A model generated the notes under the pieces. It saw only the letters and a program-made list of their open reading frames with translations, did no database searches and had not been told where the DNA came from. Positions 13,723-27,600 of a DNA stretch of 64,000 bases are shown here, one piece after another. The translations under genes were made by a program, and so were the position numbers. The DNA is from Plectrocnemia conspersa (taxonomy: Eukaryota; Arthropoda; Insecta; Trichoptera; Polycentropodidae), in the NCBI GenBank assembly GCA_009617715.1, contig VTFK01000307.1, positions 620,001 to 684,000 of the forward strand, written 5' to 3'. The stretch's first letter is position 1. The number at the start of each line of letters is the position of its first letter.

Positions 13723-15542
13723 GCTCTCATTCGTACGTTTGTAAAATTTTAAAACATTTTATTTTTTCATTTTCGCGTTTCTTTAACATTATCTTCCATT
13801 TGAACAAGATTAATTTCCGAAGGGAGAAGAACCACGTAAAACGGATTTAGGTTTTGCGTTATATCATTCTGATGTGAATAATGAATAATTAAATTGAATT
13901 GCTAAATGCAGATTAACCAGTGTATATTATTGTTTTTATATTAAATAGTATGTATGTTAATAACATTAAAATTATGTGCGTAATTAATTTTATTTTTTAT
14001 TGTTTTTCATTATTTAGGGGTGTGTTCTAACTACTCCGTTTATTTTTTATATAAACGCTTATTACAAGTTTAAGAATATTAAAAAAATACATAAATTAAA
14101 ATAAAGTACAGATGTCTTACTTGAAACTATTTTCTAATTTACAAGATTTAATAAATATGTAATATTAATAATATGTAAAGAAGAAAAAGAAAAACCTTAA
14201 GCATACTAAAATAAAAATTTAATGCAATAATACTTACACCTGAGTTTCGCGATATGTTCACTGAATTTAAACTGATGTAATATTCTAAAATGATAAAATT
14301 AAATTTTGGAACATTAATTTTTATTTTATTTTTTTGCAATATTCATGTGTAACAGACTAATGTTATTATCTTAGTTACCTGATACTTAAAAAGGGCGTAA
14401 CGTGCTAGATTCTAGTTAGATAATGGTTATAATCGATTTTATCTTAAATACGGAATTCATATTTGCTTTAGACTTTGACTGTATACGCCTTGACAACATT
14501 ATGAATATAAATAATATTTATTACTAATAGTTTTTTATTTAATCTCATATGCAAATTTTAATCAAAAAATAGATATATCTTCTAAGATATATTTTTAATT
14601 CGCCCAAAAATATAATTCGAAATTAATATTACATAATATGATCTTTAATGAAATAATTGGTAACTGTTCGCCAGTTAGTGCTTTTGTGTAAATTATTTTA
14701 TTTATTCTGTCATTCGTATTAAAATATAAAATTAACATTAAATCCAAAATTTAAACTATAATCAGCAATTCTGTTAGTAATATAATATACAATATATTTT
14801 AACTATTTTTAACAATCTATTAATATTTTACATCTTAGGATAATATAAATGCATAATATTTGATTAATCATAAACATTTCAATCCCATATACAATAACGC
14901 ATATCCACTCAGAAATGTTAGCAATTAGGCTTATAAAACAGCAACAAATACACGATTAAATCATAAAAAAAATGTGGCTAATAAAGATCAATAGATCAAA
15001 CAAAAATAAACAATTATAACTCAAATTATTGTAGAAGTAATCTGAAAAAGTTACTATTGTATTGAAACTTGACAAGTAATTATGGATTAAAATATCAAAC
15101 TTACAGTATTGATTCTTGGAAATGTGGAATTTATATGCTAATTAAAATTTTTATTATCATTATTAAATTATTTTTTGTTGAGGCATTTACTTTTTTAATA
15201 ACCAAACTGAGCAATTCAGGGCAGTTTAGTATGTTATTAAATCATATTAAGTAATTTAAATATTTTAATAAACTATAAATATACATATATTATAAAATAT
15301 ATGACGTTTATAAAATTTGTTGAATGTTGAAAATAAATAAAAAAATCATAAATTAAAAATTATATTAATAAATATTCTAAAATTAACGCAATAAAACATG
15401 TAATTTAATCAGAATAGAGATATTTATTTTAAAGTACTGTGCCTACAATTTATACAATATTTTTTTTTATAAATAATATTATATATAGTTTAAATCTTTT
15501 ACCAAAATAATTAAATTCAGTGTGTTATTTTTATTGTTACAG
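13723..15542. other. Non-genic A+T-rich stretch before the first recognised exon
   Basis: I see no coding region or transposon here. It ends in the acceptor TTATTGTTACAG at 15542. Confidence 0.45.
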
Positions 15543-15660
15543 GAGATATTTCGAGAGTTCGAGATCTGGAAGGAAGTAGGAAAATACTTAATTGCGGTAA
15601 ACCTGGTAATGATGCCGTGCTCTTGGTCGTTTGGTATAAAGGAGAAAATCCAATTTATAG
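15543..15660 (+). CDS. Sidestep-type exon A: first half of Ig1
   Basis: The acceptor is TTGTTACAG. The exon starts with two bases of a split codon. It encodes the B-strand cysteine (KILNCG, residue 17) and the core tryptophan (LLVVWYKGE, residue 30), ending NPIY plus a split Ser codon. The following intron begins with GC, not GT (AG then GCAAGT). The exon before it, with the start codon and signal peptide, is not identified in this window. Confidence 0.9.
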
Positions 15661-18600
15661 GCAAGTTTTTATTGAATTTAATTTTATTTACTAAAAAAAA
15701 ATTAAAATTCTAATTAAATATTATTAACTAAATAAAAATATTATTATGCAAATTATTTATAAAATAATTCTCGTAAATTAGCAAGTAAATCATTCGGATA
15801 ACATATTATAAGTTTTAATACTGATACCAACCTTTGATATTATTATTTATGCATTTTTTCAATACATTCCCATTAGGGATTCCAATCCCGGGATCCCGGG
15901 ATCCCGAACGATTTTCAATACCCGATGAGTCCCGGAATTATAAAACATAATCCCGAATTTTTCGAATTGGTTGATTTATCAAGCACAATCGAATTATTAT
16001 TGACAACATCGTTATATTTCGTGTACAAACTTGTGCGAGTTGCACGCGTCATCTGTGAATCTTTGAGGCTTTTTTCTGAACGTGCTTTTTCAGCAGCAGG
16101 CTGCTTAGGAACCAAAATCAGATCAAGGCTAAATGATAAAACACTTGATGCTTTGATGTTACTTCGTGAGTTTTATTCAAAATAATGTTTTCAATTAATT
16201 GTGTCTATGAATGTACATAAGTATGTACATACATTGTCAAAAGTTCATTTTTTTTCTTCTCAAATAAATATATAAGACCTTCCTTTTTTTATTTTTATTA
16301 TTTTATTTTCTATTTTAAGTCCAAGACTAAAATTATACGTACTTTATACATTGTACGTCATAAAAAACAGATGTAAAAATATATTGTATTATTAATTTTA
16401 AATTATTTTTATCGATAAAATAACATGAAAATTATCCAGGGACTGGTCCCGGGATCCCGGGATCGGCTAATTGCAATACCGAAATCCCGGGATCAAAATT
16501 TTGGCCCGGGATTGGAATCCCTAATTCCCATTGATTTATTATTTAAATAACACGATTTGTGTTTTCATGCTATTCATATTTATTTGTATGTAGATATTAA
16601 TTTATTATTAAGGTGTTGACTAATGAATATTATTAAATTTCAGTTATGACAGTAGAGATATGACAAAGCCGCCGGCACAATGGTACGATCGAGATATGCT
16701 AGGTGAAGAAATTTCTTCCATGGGAGATAGCAATGGATTTGGATTAGATGCTGGACCAGCAGCTTTGGTCCTTGATCCACTTCGTCCTAAGCATGCAGGA
16801 GAGTTTCGTTGCCGGGTAGACTATAGGGCAGCGCCTACTAGAAATTCTAGGATATTCGTCACAGTCATAGGTATTTATGTGTGAAATTTTATACAATTGC
16901 TATTTAAAACCAGCATACCCAAATATACTTGGGTTCAATTTTGATCATTAGTGATTACTATTTCGATACATATCATTTTGACGAATCATCACAAAAAAGG
17001 TTTTCCTAAATTTTCCTAATCTCACAGATAAATATCGTGATTAATAATTTAAATCGAGCTAGGTCGTAAAAATATCTAATACTTAGTTATTTAAAGAGAT
17101 TTTCTATACATGTATAAGAAAAAAAATGTTAATAATTTTATATATTTTTAACTTAAATAATATCACTTTATACTAAATTTTTTTAAGCACACTTTTAAAA
17201 TATGAAAATATATTTATTATTATTTTCAAGCTGAAGTGTGCATATTTAATAACGTAGCACAGTACTTGAGTTAGGTTGGAATAAGGCAGTTTATTACCTA
17301 CTATCAATTTCTTAAACAAGACGGTATCTATTATTTTATTGCAAAAAATATTTAATTATTTTTAAAAACGTTATTGAATTGCAGAGACAAAAATGTGGCA
17401 TCTACTATAAAACAGACTATAATAAAAATATGTACACACATAATTCAATACATTCATGTTTAAATAAACTTGATAAATATACTTAACATGTATTTGATTC
17501 AGTCTACACTTTAAAACCACACATGAAACCATCAACGAAATGTAAAATAATAAACTTATTTTGTCATTTTGACAATCGTAGAAAAATAAAAAAAATATAC
17601 ACTGATATAACAAACCCAATCTTCATCTGCTTTTGTAGAATGATAACTAAGTAAGATTATAATATTTAGTAGTTAAGACTATGTCGTATGTATAGGCTTA
17701 TACTTATGTATATATTTTTATGATGTAGGGCCTTCAATGAAATACTGTAGTAATCTAAGAATCGATGTTTAACAGGAAAATAAAAAATATCAAACCCACA
17801 CACCTAACTCAAAAACTATTTACCAAGGGTATAATATATATCTATATAAACAGTATTTTATCAGGGCTGCAATATACACACACACATATGTATATATATA
17901 TATATATAAAATACACAATAATTTTTATAGTAGATATGATCCTAAAGTGTTCTGTAAATTTAATTATAAAGGAGCTTTTATGCATTGCTGTTACAAAAAC
18001 TTAAAAACAACTATTACAGAAATCTTATTTCAACCTCTTGCCATTGTTGTATCATCTGTTTTATGTGATATCAGCATTTAAAAATCATTCGGTTTATTTT
18101 CAGGTCACACTGTTACATGTTTATACATACTTACATGGACATGCTAACCAACATACACATAACATAAAAATACGAACTTGCGATACGACATTTTTAGACC
18201 CTCATGATTTTATCACAAGGGAGCAATTAGGAATTGATATACATGTTTTTATTAAATACATACAAGAAAAATGTGTAGCAATATATACATACGTATGTTT
18301 TAATAATAATTAGACATCAATGTAATGTATTTATATTTTCATAATATTTAGAATGAGTTATTAATATATTGCTATATAATAGAAAAACTCACTCATAATA
18401 AAATGCATCATATTAATTTCATTAAAATATTGTATAATTGAAACAATTATTTTTAAAGAATACGCATGTTTATGTATTGCTGACAATCAATTCAATACTT
18501 ACAATTCAAATACGTGCCAGTAAAAGATCGATACACGCAATATAATTATAAAATTAACAGGATACAGGAAGGCTATACAAAGCTATGAAGTACAACAACG

Positions 18601-21600
18601 CATCAAGCTTTGTCATTGTTATAATAAAACAATAAGAATGCAGCATTTTTATATATATACGTACATATTTCAAAAGGGTCAATCTGAGGCTCAAAAATTA
18701 GAATTGGAAGAATGGAAATTATGTACTTGAGGTCGGTGCAAATACTGCCATATGCATACACAATTAAAATCATAAGTACTATCAAGCGAGCATTTAAAGA
18801 GGATTTACATGACCTCCAACGTACAATCGTAATGGACTGAAAATATAAATAACGTGAACATTAATTAGAGATGTAGTTATGGATTATTATTTCAAACAAT
18901 TTATCAGCAGCTAACATCACTGCAGCTGGTCTAGTTTATTAATATTAATAAAATTATTGATATCAGTCAGTCTTTTTCTTTGCTATTTCAACGTTTACAC
19001 TGCTAGTAAATAAATTAAATCGTATAGTCAAGACGTAATGGATGTAGGCAATTTTTCGCAATTAAATTTATGATCCGATGCGGGCTGAAGGTAAAGGCAC
19101 CCACTCACACACACGCACGAGTCCGTTACTGGAGCTGTTATTCTACAGCATCGCAGATACATTGGATTAACGGGCTCACGTAATCCAGATCACACACATA
19201 CACACAGACCATCCATAGTTGGCCGCGTGAGTTATGTCCGCCATTGCGATGATGGATGAGGCGCAACTTTTTCAATTTGGGCATCTCGTGTCCGAAACGC
19301 GGATTAAACCGATTGTTACGTCGATTTATGACACATGGATGCCGGGGCGCCTGCGGTACTCTCCCACCCCCAGTCGCCCCTTATTTATTGCGCCGGCCCT
19401 GAGCGGGCGCAACTCCTGCGAGAGCCCATCGCCGAATTCTTTCCTTGGGCCGTATTTCTTGTTTTACGACCCGCCGCCGTCGTTTCGCCCTTTCATTCGC
19501 GGCGACAAATTGCCATTAACTATATGGAGGCAATTCCTAAGTTTCGCCCCTAACCTGACTCTGCTGTCATACTCCGGAGAGCCTGGAGTCGGCTTGTCCA
19601 TCACGGGATAACGACGCGCTCCGTTATAACATCATTGCGATGGTTCTATGGCAGGGATGGTGAACCTATGCCAAGTCTAAAAAATATAAGCACAAAATGC
19701 AAAAACACATATTGCTTTAGAGACAGAAACAAATATTTCGAGGGTTCTAGATAATTTGAACGTGTGCCATTTTAAAACCTTGAGAATCGTAGGCGAGCTA
19801 CAAAATATATTTTAACAGGTAGTGATTAGTGGCGTGCTGTCATTAAACTAGAGAGACTAGGCTTATAAAATGTTTATGAAACTTAATTTGACAGTTGTGA
19901 AACGTCACCTAATGAAAATTCTAAAACTAATTAAAGTTTTAAAACTTTATTTAGATTAAGTCTAAAATACAAACTTAGTCAACTCTCAGCGATAAAAAAT
20001 TTAGACAGACGTCGCATCTCGCAAATTTTGTATTGTTTATCTACCCTTAGATAATAAACTGTTTTAAAAATAGTATAGCTATACTTACCGATTTATATTA
20101 CTATGAACTTCTGATATAAAAGGGCTGATCAAAGTATATTTAAACTTAATTTTGCTCAATAGGAGGACGCAAAAATAATTATCACTTCTCAGAAGTAAAA
20201 AATTCACGCCAAAAGCAATAAAATTGTGTCGGCGCCGATCTTATTTTATAGTTTAATATCGAAGTACAGACAAACTATTGAGCAACTTGTGTTCTCTTAT
20301 AGATTAAAATTTAGATGAAGGCTGTCAATTTTTTCCTTGTGCTTCCTTTCGTGTTTCGTTTCATGTTATACTCTTTTAAAATATCTATATATTCACAATA
20401 TATGAGACAGCATTTTTACCCATTGTGTTGTATGAAAAAATAATCGCTCTTTTTACCACATTAATCGCTCTTATTACCACAAAGATTTTACCACATTAGA
20501 AATACTTTTAGCTCGCGGGACATCTATTGCCGACCCCTGTTCTAGGTCTTTAACCCTTTCACCGCGGATGGCTTCTATAGAAGTCATCAAGAAAATCGCC
20601 AATACTCATTGGGCACCTACATGTGCTATAAACCTTTGAGCCTAATAATATAGTTATTTAGTATAATGAAAGGCGGTAAATCACTTGAATTTATTGAACC
20701 ATAACATTAAGGTGCTTTACATATATTAACAAATGGCGCGCAAAAATATTAACCGCGATAAAAGGGTTAAAATAATATATTTTAATTTGTCTCTAAATAT
20801 TATTTTTTTTGCTTAGATTTAATTTATAAAAGGTTTTCAATCTTATCCTTTTAATTGTAACAAATATTGATTTATTTTTTATCTTATTATTTTATTGTAT
20901 ATAAAAAATACCAAATCTATAAAATGGGTAAAAACCGGTACCGTAAATTTATTATGATGTATATTTGTTCCTCTATTTATATTGGTAAAATAAATATGAC
21001 GGACTCGACAATATTGGAGAATTTTAATCTAGATATTTTATTAAAGGTCAATCATATGAACTACACAAAGGTTTGCCAGTGAAAAACTGTAAAGGGGCAT
21101 TAAAACTATTAATTTTTGTACCACAACTAGCGGCCTGCAAATTGTAGTAAAAAAATAATAAAAACTGTAGAGGCAAAAAATACTCGGACTGCAAACAAAA
21201 AAGGGTGTTCCCTACATTCATCGTCGATTGCAAATTTGATAGATCGAGTTTGAAAGTTTGTTTTTTTATTACATACGAACAGTTTTTACATTAATTATTG
21301 ATTGAATATTGTTAATAAATCCAATTAGAAGATTGATTTAAAAATATATAATGCTGTGTATTTTAAGAAATATATATTAACATAATTGCTTGCAATATGA
21401 GATCGACGTCTTCTAAATAATTTAAAAAATAATATTATTTTAAAATTACAGACAGAAAAAATGTGGTTTCTTATTATAATAATGCGCAGAAACGTATGCC
21501 AATTTAATCCTTACACAAATTTAAATAATTAATTAGAATGGTATCCAATACTCACCATATTCTCTTAAATTGATTTATAAATTATATTCCCAATGAAAAC

Positions 21601-24600
21601 CATCTGAGCAACCTATTTCTGACAATTTTTTAAGCTAGTAATCCATAACAAACCTTATCGAATATCTATTCGAAATATGTATATATGACGTGTAGTTGCA
21701 TTTCTGCAACATGAGATTTTGTCAATGTTTTAGTAAAGTATAGAAGTTAGTAACAGTGAAACTGGTGGTACAAAACCCATGCTGTTCCACAGTTGTGGTA
21801 CATATTTGACTCAAAATACTACATCAATGATTTAAATGACCTGTACTACAGCTTTTCTTCGTAGTTCCTTCAAGACCTGTCGAGTGATTGTCATAAGCTG
21901 GTGCTTTATTTGGGTTAATATCGGATCTTATCATTTTTTGTACTTCTTTGACTGTGGCTGTAGAAATTATTATTTGTGTCTTGTGGTGAAGCATTGGTGA
22001 GCGATTTCTAGTTTTATTCTCCTGGGTTGGGTGTGAAAATGTCAACTAAGTAATCTGCGTAGATATCAGCTTTACTTTGATTTTCTTTGATCCATTTTCC
22101 CTGCATACCTTTGAGTATCGGTGGTTGTAGAATGGGACGTTTGATCGATTTCGTAGCTTTCCAAAGCGAGTAATCTGTGCAACGTTAAGTCGACAGTTCG
22201 CTTTTAACTGATTTTGCTTTGATATTTCAGATTTATTCATTAGGATTTAGGATAGCATGATTTCACGTCGTTTTGTGGATTGGCACTCGTGTTTGCTGCC
22301 ATATTTTTCTAGCTTTTTTTTTCTTAGATGAGGTTAATAATTTCACGCGGGTAGTTATTAGCATGGAGCTTTCTTATAATTACGTGTTTAATTAATTTGA
22401 TTCGGTTTCAACTTGCTCTAAGATTTCAATTGCTGTGTTCAGATCGATTTCTTGTGATAGTTCCATCTTGAAACTTGTCCAGTCTGTTCTAATGAATCTT
22501 GAAACTTGTCCAATCTATATATCATACCTAATATATAGGTCAAATATATAATAAATCATATACTCAACACTCTCGTTTATATGCTTTTCTTTAAAGCACA
22601 TAAGTAATAATTCCATGATAACTAATACTTTCAGCATATATTGTATATCAGTAGACATTTATATTTTAACTTGTTCGTCAATATCCAAAAATATTTTTTT
22701 TATGTATGACGGTTGAACGAGTCATGTGATTACCGTTAATGTGCCTATATCCGTTTGTCATTTACAATGTCGTTACGGCCAAGTACGGAAATAAAATATA
22801 TTTTAGATTGGCTCAAGCGATAAAGCATTACGACAAGAAATTGGTATATGAAAAAAAAACAATTCGGCGGAAAAAAATAATTGTCTTCAATTATTACATT
22901 CCATGCAAACGTATTTCCACGCGTTTTCGGTATTCCGATTTTCCCAATTTATTTGAGGCGTTCAAAAGAAAGCCTTCCGTTTGTGATGTGAAAGTTATTT
23001 TTAATCAAAAAAAATCTTAATTGTGTTTTTTTTATATACATACATATATTATTCTTTTTAATTTTAAATCTAAAATTTGCCTTTTACTATTAAAAAACGC
23101 GTTAATTAAAAAACATCTATAGCATCAATGTGCTCTGCGGTAAAGTGTACTAAAATCTTGTTCGATTTATATATTTTCCGTGTTTATAATTATTTTTTTC
23201 ACAATTACCTTTTTCGATAACATAAATTAACTTGAACGTACATATTTATATTATAACGTTTTTTTAATATTAAACCAACCTCTTGTTGTTGAACTCTAAT
23301 ATTAAATGATGATTAAAAATATTATATTAAAACTTAAATCTTCTTATGAAAAAGCTGAAAAAAGATATTTTTTCTTAAAAAAAAGATACAGAGTTAACGT
23401 AAATATTTATAAAAACAAGCATTTAAAATATGTGGATTACGCCAAAAACGTAGAAACAAGGTCAACCGTAAAAAGTTAACAGCTAAATTTCACAATTCGA
23501 ACTTCTCGGATATTGTAATGTTTTCCCTCTCTTATTAACTATTTAGATAACCCATGTCAATATTAAAGTTTCCTTTTGCGGTTCGCGCGTCCCAAAATAC
23601 GGCGCAAGATAAACAAACAAATTAATTATTCAAGACAAATGTGCGGAGGCATTGATATGAACTAATGGAAATAAAATCTGTTTGATGTGGCTTTAATACT
23701 AAACTTTGTTGAATATTATCATAAGAAAATATATTTTAATAATATGCCTAAAAATACAGATAGGGGCAAAAAATACTGTTAAATTATTAATTACAATTTG
23801 AGTAATAGGTTCATATTATTTAGAGGTTTCATAAATTATTTTATAAAGGATCATAACGTTTTATTATTTTATTTTTATTTTTAAATACAACACTTTTTAA
23901 CATTTAGGTGCTTAGCATATTACAATATAGATCGGTAATATAAAATTAACTACAATGCTAACTAATTATATCTTAAGGATTTTACAATACACCTCAGTTC
24001 CGTAAACGGGCTTCTATTTTAAAACACACAATCACAATTTTTTTAAATACGAATAGTACAAAACCTAAAAATATTCTTATACATAAATGAATAATAAAAA
24101 ATACACGTTTATTTTTAAAGTTCTAATATCACTGATAGCTTAATAAAATATTTTGCGAAATAGTGACACTACATTTTTATTAAATAGATTCATTGCTCGC
24201 ACTGCTACAGCTTTACTAGGATGTTGCTTTTTCACAAAATTTTGCAGATATCATTTGAAGTGAGTTCTCAGATTCTTTCTCATCTCCTCTGTAGCCATGT
24301 GCTGTTGCTCGCGATCCAGATCTATTAGTTTTTCGGAGCTCAGCTCCTTACTATATTTCTTCACCAACTCTTGAATATTGTACTTATTCACTTTTTCTCA
24401 AGAACATAATTTCATCGACTGCTTCCGTTCGTGATCAAACCCGTCAAAGCAATTAGGTCACAGTTTTCCCCAAAGCTTAATTAAGGGTTGTCTTGGTCAC
24501 CTTACCCCATTTTTTAACGATCATATCGTGACACCTCACGATTTAGAAATGATTTTTCTAAGAATCTCTGAAGCTAAAATTGTTTTTTTCAGTCACTTAG

Positions 24601-27600
24601 AAGAATTGCTAAAATATTAATTTAATGTAAAGCTTTTTGAAGTTTAAATGTATTGTGTATTGGGAGGAATAAACTTGATCTGAATGAACTCGAATTACTT
24701 CAGTACTCCTCGAACTCTAGAGGATAACCAGGAGCATAATCCATGACCAACAAGAATTTTTTTAATGGGTATGTCTTCACTGCAAAAATAATCATCGGCT
24801 CAGTTGAGAAGAAGTGTCGCAATACCTACTGCTCGTTTTGCTCAAAATTACGAGAAAAAATATTTTTCGTAATGTAAAACGCTAATAAACCAAGTACTCG
24901 TAATCCGAAATCATTTTTAATTATATATATATAAATAACTTTTCAAACGTACACATATTTTTAAACATTTTCACAATGTACTGAGGAGCATAACGTATAA
25001 AAAAAAACAATGCAACCTTTTGAAGACAATTAATTATTATTACTTGGTTGAAGAATGATTAATGAATAATTATCTTGAATATGAAGCATAAAAAAAATTA
25101 TATCACTCATTAATTTAAAAATATTAATTATTCAGATATGTTTTATTGTGTTGTAATTACATAACTTACATTTGTTGGCTTGGTACGTCATCAATGTCGA
25201 TATTATAAATGGTAAAACATAATTCCATATTGATGCCATTTTTATCAGAACCCACGTTAAAAATTCTGTTTGTAAGGCTTTAATAATACTAAAAAAAGTA
25301 TTCTTGTTTGAATGCTATTCGAATATATTGTAGATATATTAGTACATTAGCAGCACGTAAAGTGTTGTATTATATATTTTGTTCTATTTTATTACGCTTA
25401 TAAGAAAACATTTATACTATTGTTATAATTATTTCTACATATTTAAATTAAATTCACTATTTTTTTATTAGATATTTTTATGTTTTATTAAAATACCAAT
25501 TTTTATGTAATTTTTCAAAAGCTCTTATAACAATAAACTACATTAGTTTAGTAAGAATGAGACTATTATTTTTATACTTTTTTAAAGATTTTTTTTCTTT
25601 CAGTGCCTCCTCAGAAACCATTGATCTTCGACGAGCGTGGTAGAGAGGTCCAATTCGACCGTGCCGGACCCTACCCCGAAGGTTCGGATCTTCGTTTGAC
25701 TTGCATGGTGTCAGAAGGTAAGCTGTTGAATATTCAATACATATTCATTCATTCCGTGTTTGCCGTTCAACGTTTCGCAATTTATTATTTACAAAAGGAA
25801 TACCCACGCCGACGGTGGAGTGGTGGCGGGACGACATCCTCATCGATTCTTCAGACATGACTAGCGCCTATCCGAGGGTTAAAGCCAACCAACTAGTCAT
25901 ACAAAACCTCCAGAGACACTATAGAGGAGCGACGTACGTGTGCAAAGCTTCTAACACCAATCTATTGCCGCCGATATCAAGCTCCGTCACAATAGACATG
26001 TATCGTGAGTATTATTTACATACAAGCATTTATATATATATGTAAAGTGTTGGGAAATTCGTAAAATCAATGCTTCAAAAAATTTAGCGCTTGAAATTGT
26101 TAACATCAAATTGAGACTAGCAAGGTTTCGATAAAGTTTATCCGATAGAAACATCTATAGTAAAATAAATGTTATCCTAGTGTATAATCGATGGCAAAAT
26201 AATAATATTACTATTAAAATTTAAGAATTTTTATATAAAGAAAAAGTTTTAACTTAAAACTAACAACTGGACTATACAATAAACAGTCTACTCTCGATTA
26301 TATTATATTTGCTCTTGCTCGGTAGAAAGAGCACGTATAATTTAAAAACACAAATAATCTAAGCTATCAATTTTTTATTTGGTTTTAAAACTTGTGTAAT
26401 ATATTTACAACACAGATTATCAATTTTATTATATGGTATCAAAATCTGTGACTCTCGTTTGCTTTTAATAATCTCCATAATTTACGAATATCAATACAAA
26501 TCTCTTTAATAGTTATTAAATATAGTTAGTTATATTCAAATCACCTTGGGTCGATGTAGTCCAGTAAAGTTGCGATTTCATACCGTCTTGTGACTAATTT
26601 AATTGTTAGTATCTTCTTTACTTGTGACAATAAAAACCATAGCCGTATCATTTAAGCTAGGCATTCTGATTTCTAGATGATTTTTATTTCTCGTGAAATG
26701 AGAATGCGCGACTTCACTTCCCATATTTCTCAAAAATTCTCGAGATATTTCGATTATTAAAAATATGTATGTATTACATTGTATATAGTAGATAAATTTA
26801 CCGTTATCGTTTTTTCCTTTTTTTCAATTTAAGCATATCAATCTTATTATTATTATTGTATGTAATTGAAATATAAAACAAATGGAAGAAACTGAAAAGT
26901 ACAATATTTATAATTTATTATTATTAAATATATATAAATTAATATTAGATATATTTTAATATGTTATTCTTAAAATAACCCTTTAAAAAACACATGCCAT
27001 CTAAAGTAGAATCAGACATTTTACTGGAAAAATTCTTCTCGTTTTCACTGAAAATTATTTGTTATTTTACAATATATAAAATATTTATTTATTAATCCGT
27101 AAGATGTTGGTTTTCTTACACTACTCTCTATAAGGCTGAAATATTTATTTTTTATCTAATTGTTAAGCCAATGATAAATTTTCAATTTATTCGATGGATT
27201 CTATAGATTTTATTGATTCAATAAAGTCGCAATGGTCTTTAGAACGTATCGAACCATTAAATAATCTGCGAATAATTTAATTTCTTATTTTACATATTTC
27301 TACTTTTGAAGAATAACTAAAGAAGAATTTTTTTTATGATTGATTTTAAAACTCTGGATTCTGCAAATATGTAATTAATAATGACCGTTAAACATTTGAG
27401 CTTAGCTAAGATATGATATTTTCCAATTATATATTTTTTTTCAAGCGCCTTAAATTATATAACTTTTTATTTAATTGTGTTAATTTATATATTTTTTTAT
27501 TTAATAAATTAAAAAATATCACACGTTAAACTTCTAGCTCGCGCAAAAAACCAGAAGTTTGGAATAAATGTCAAAATTTCACCTTTACGCTCAAAATATA

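Larger units (their letters stand above)
16871..25603 (+). other. Large intron between Ig1 and Ig2 exons
   Basis: An 8.7-kb intron. Its contents are listed separately: a GC-rich island (19050-19640), a hAT relic, a piggyBac-type MITE, a Jockey fragment and a Tigger-like relic. A CA/TA microsatellite lies near 17878-17908. An open frame of 93 codons at 22739-23020 has no recognisable family. Elsewhere it is A+T-rich with no visible structure. Confidence 0.8.

Noticed and set aside
19234..19611. Independent 125-codon gene
   Set aside because: No family resemblance; overlapping frames in GC-rich DNA are expected by chance. Reported as an island instead.
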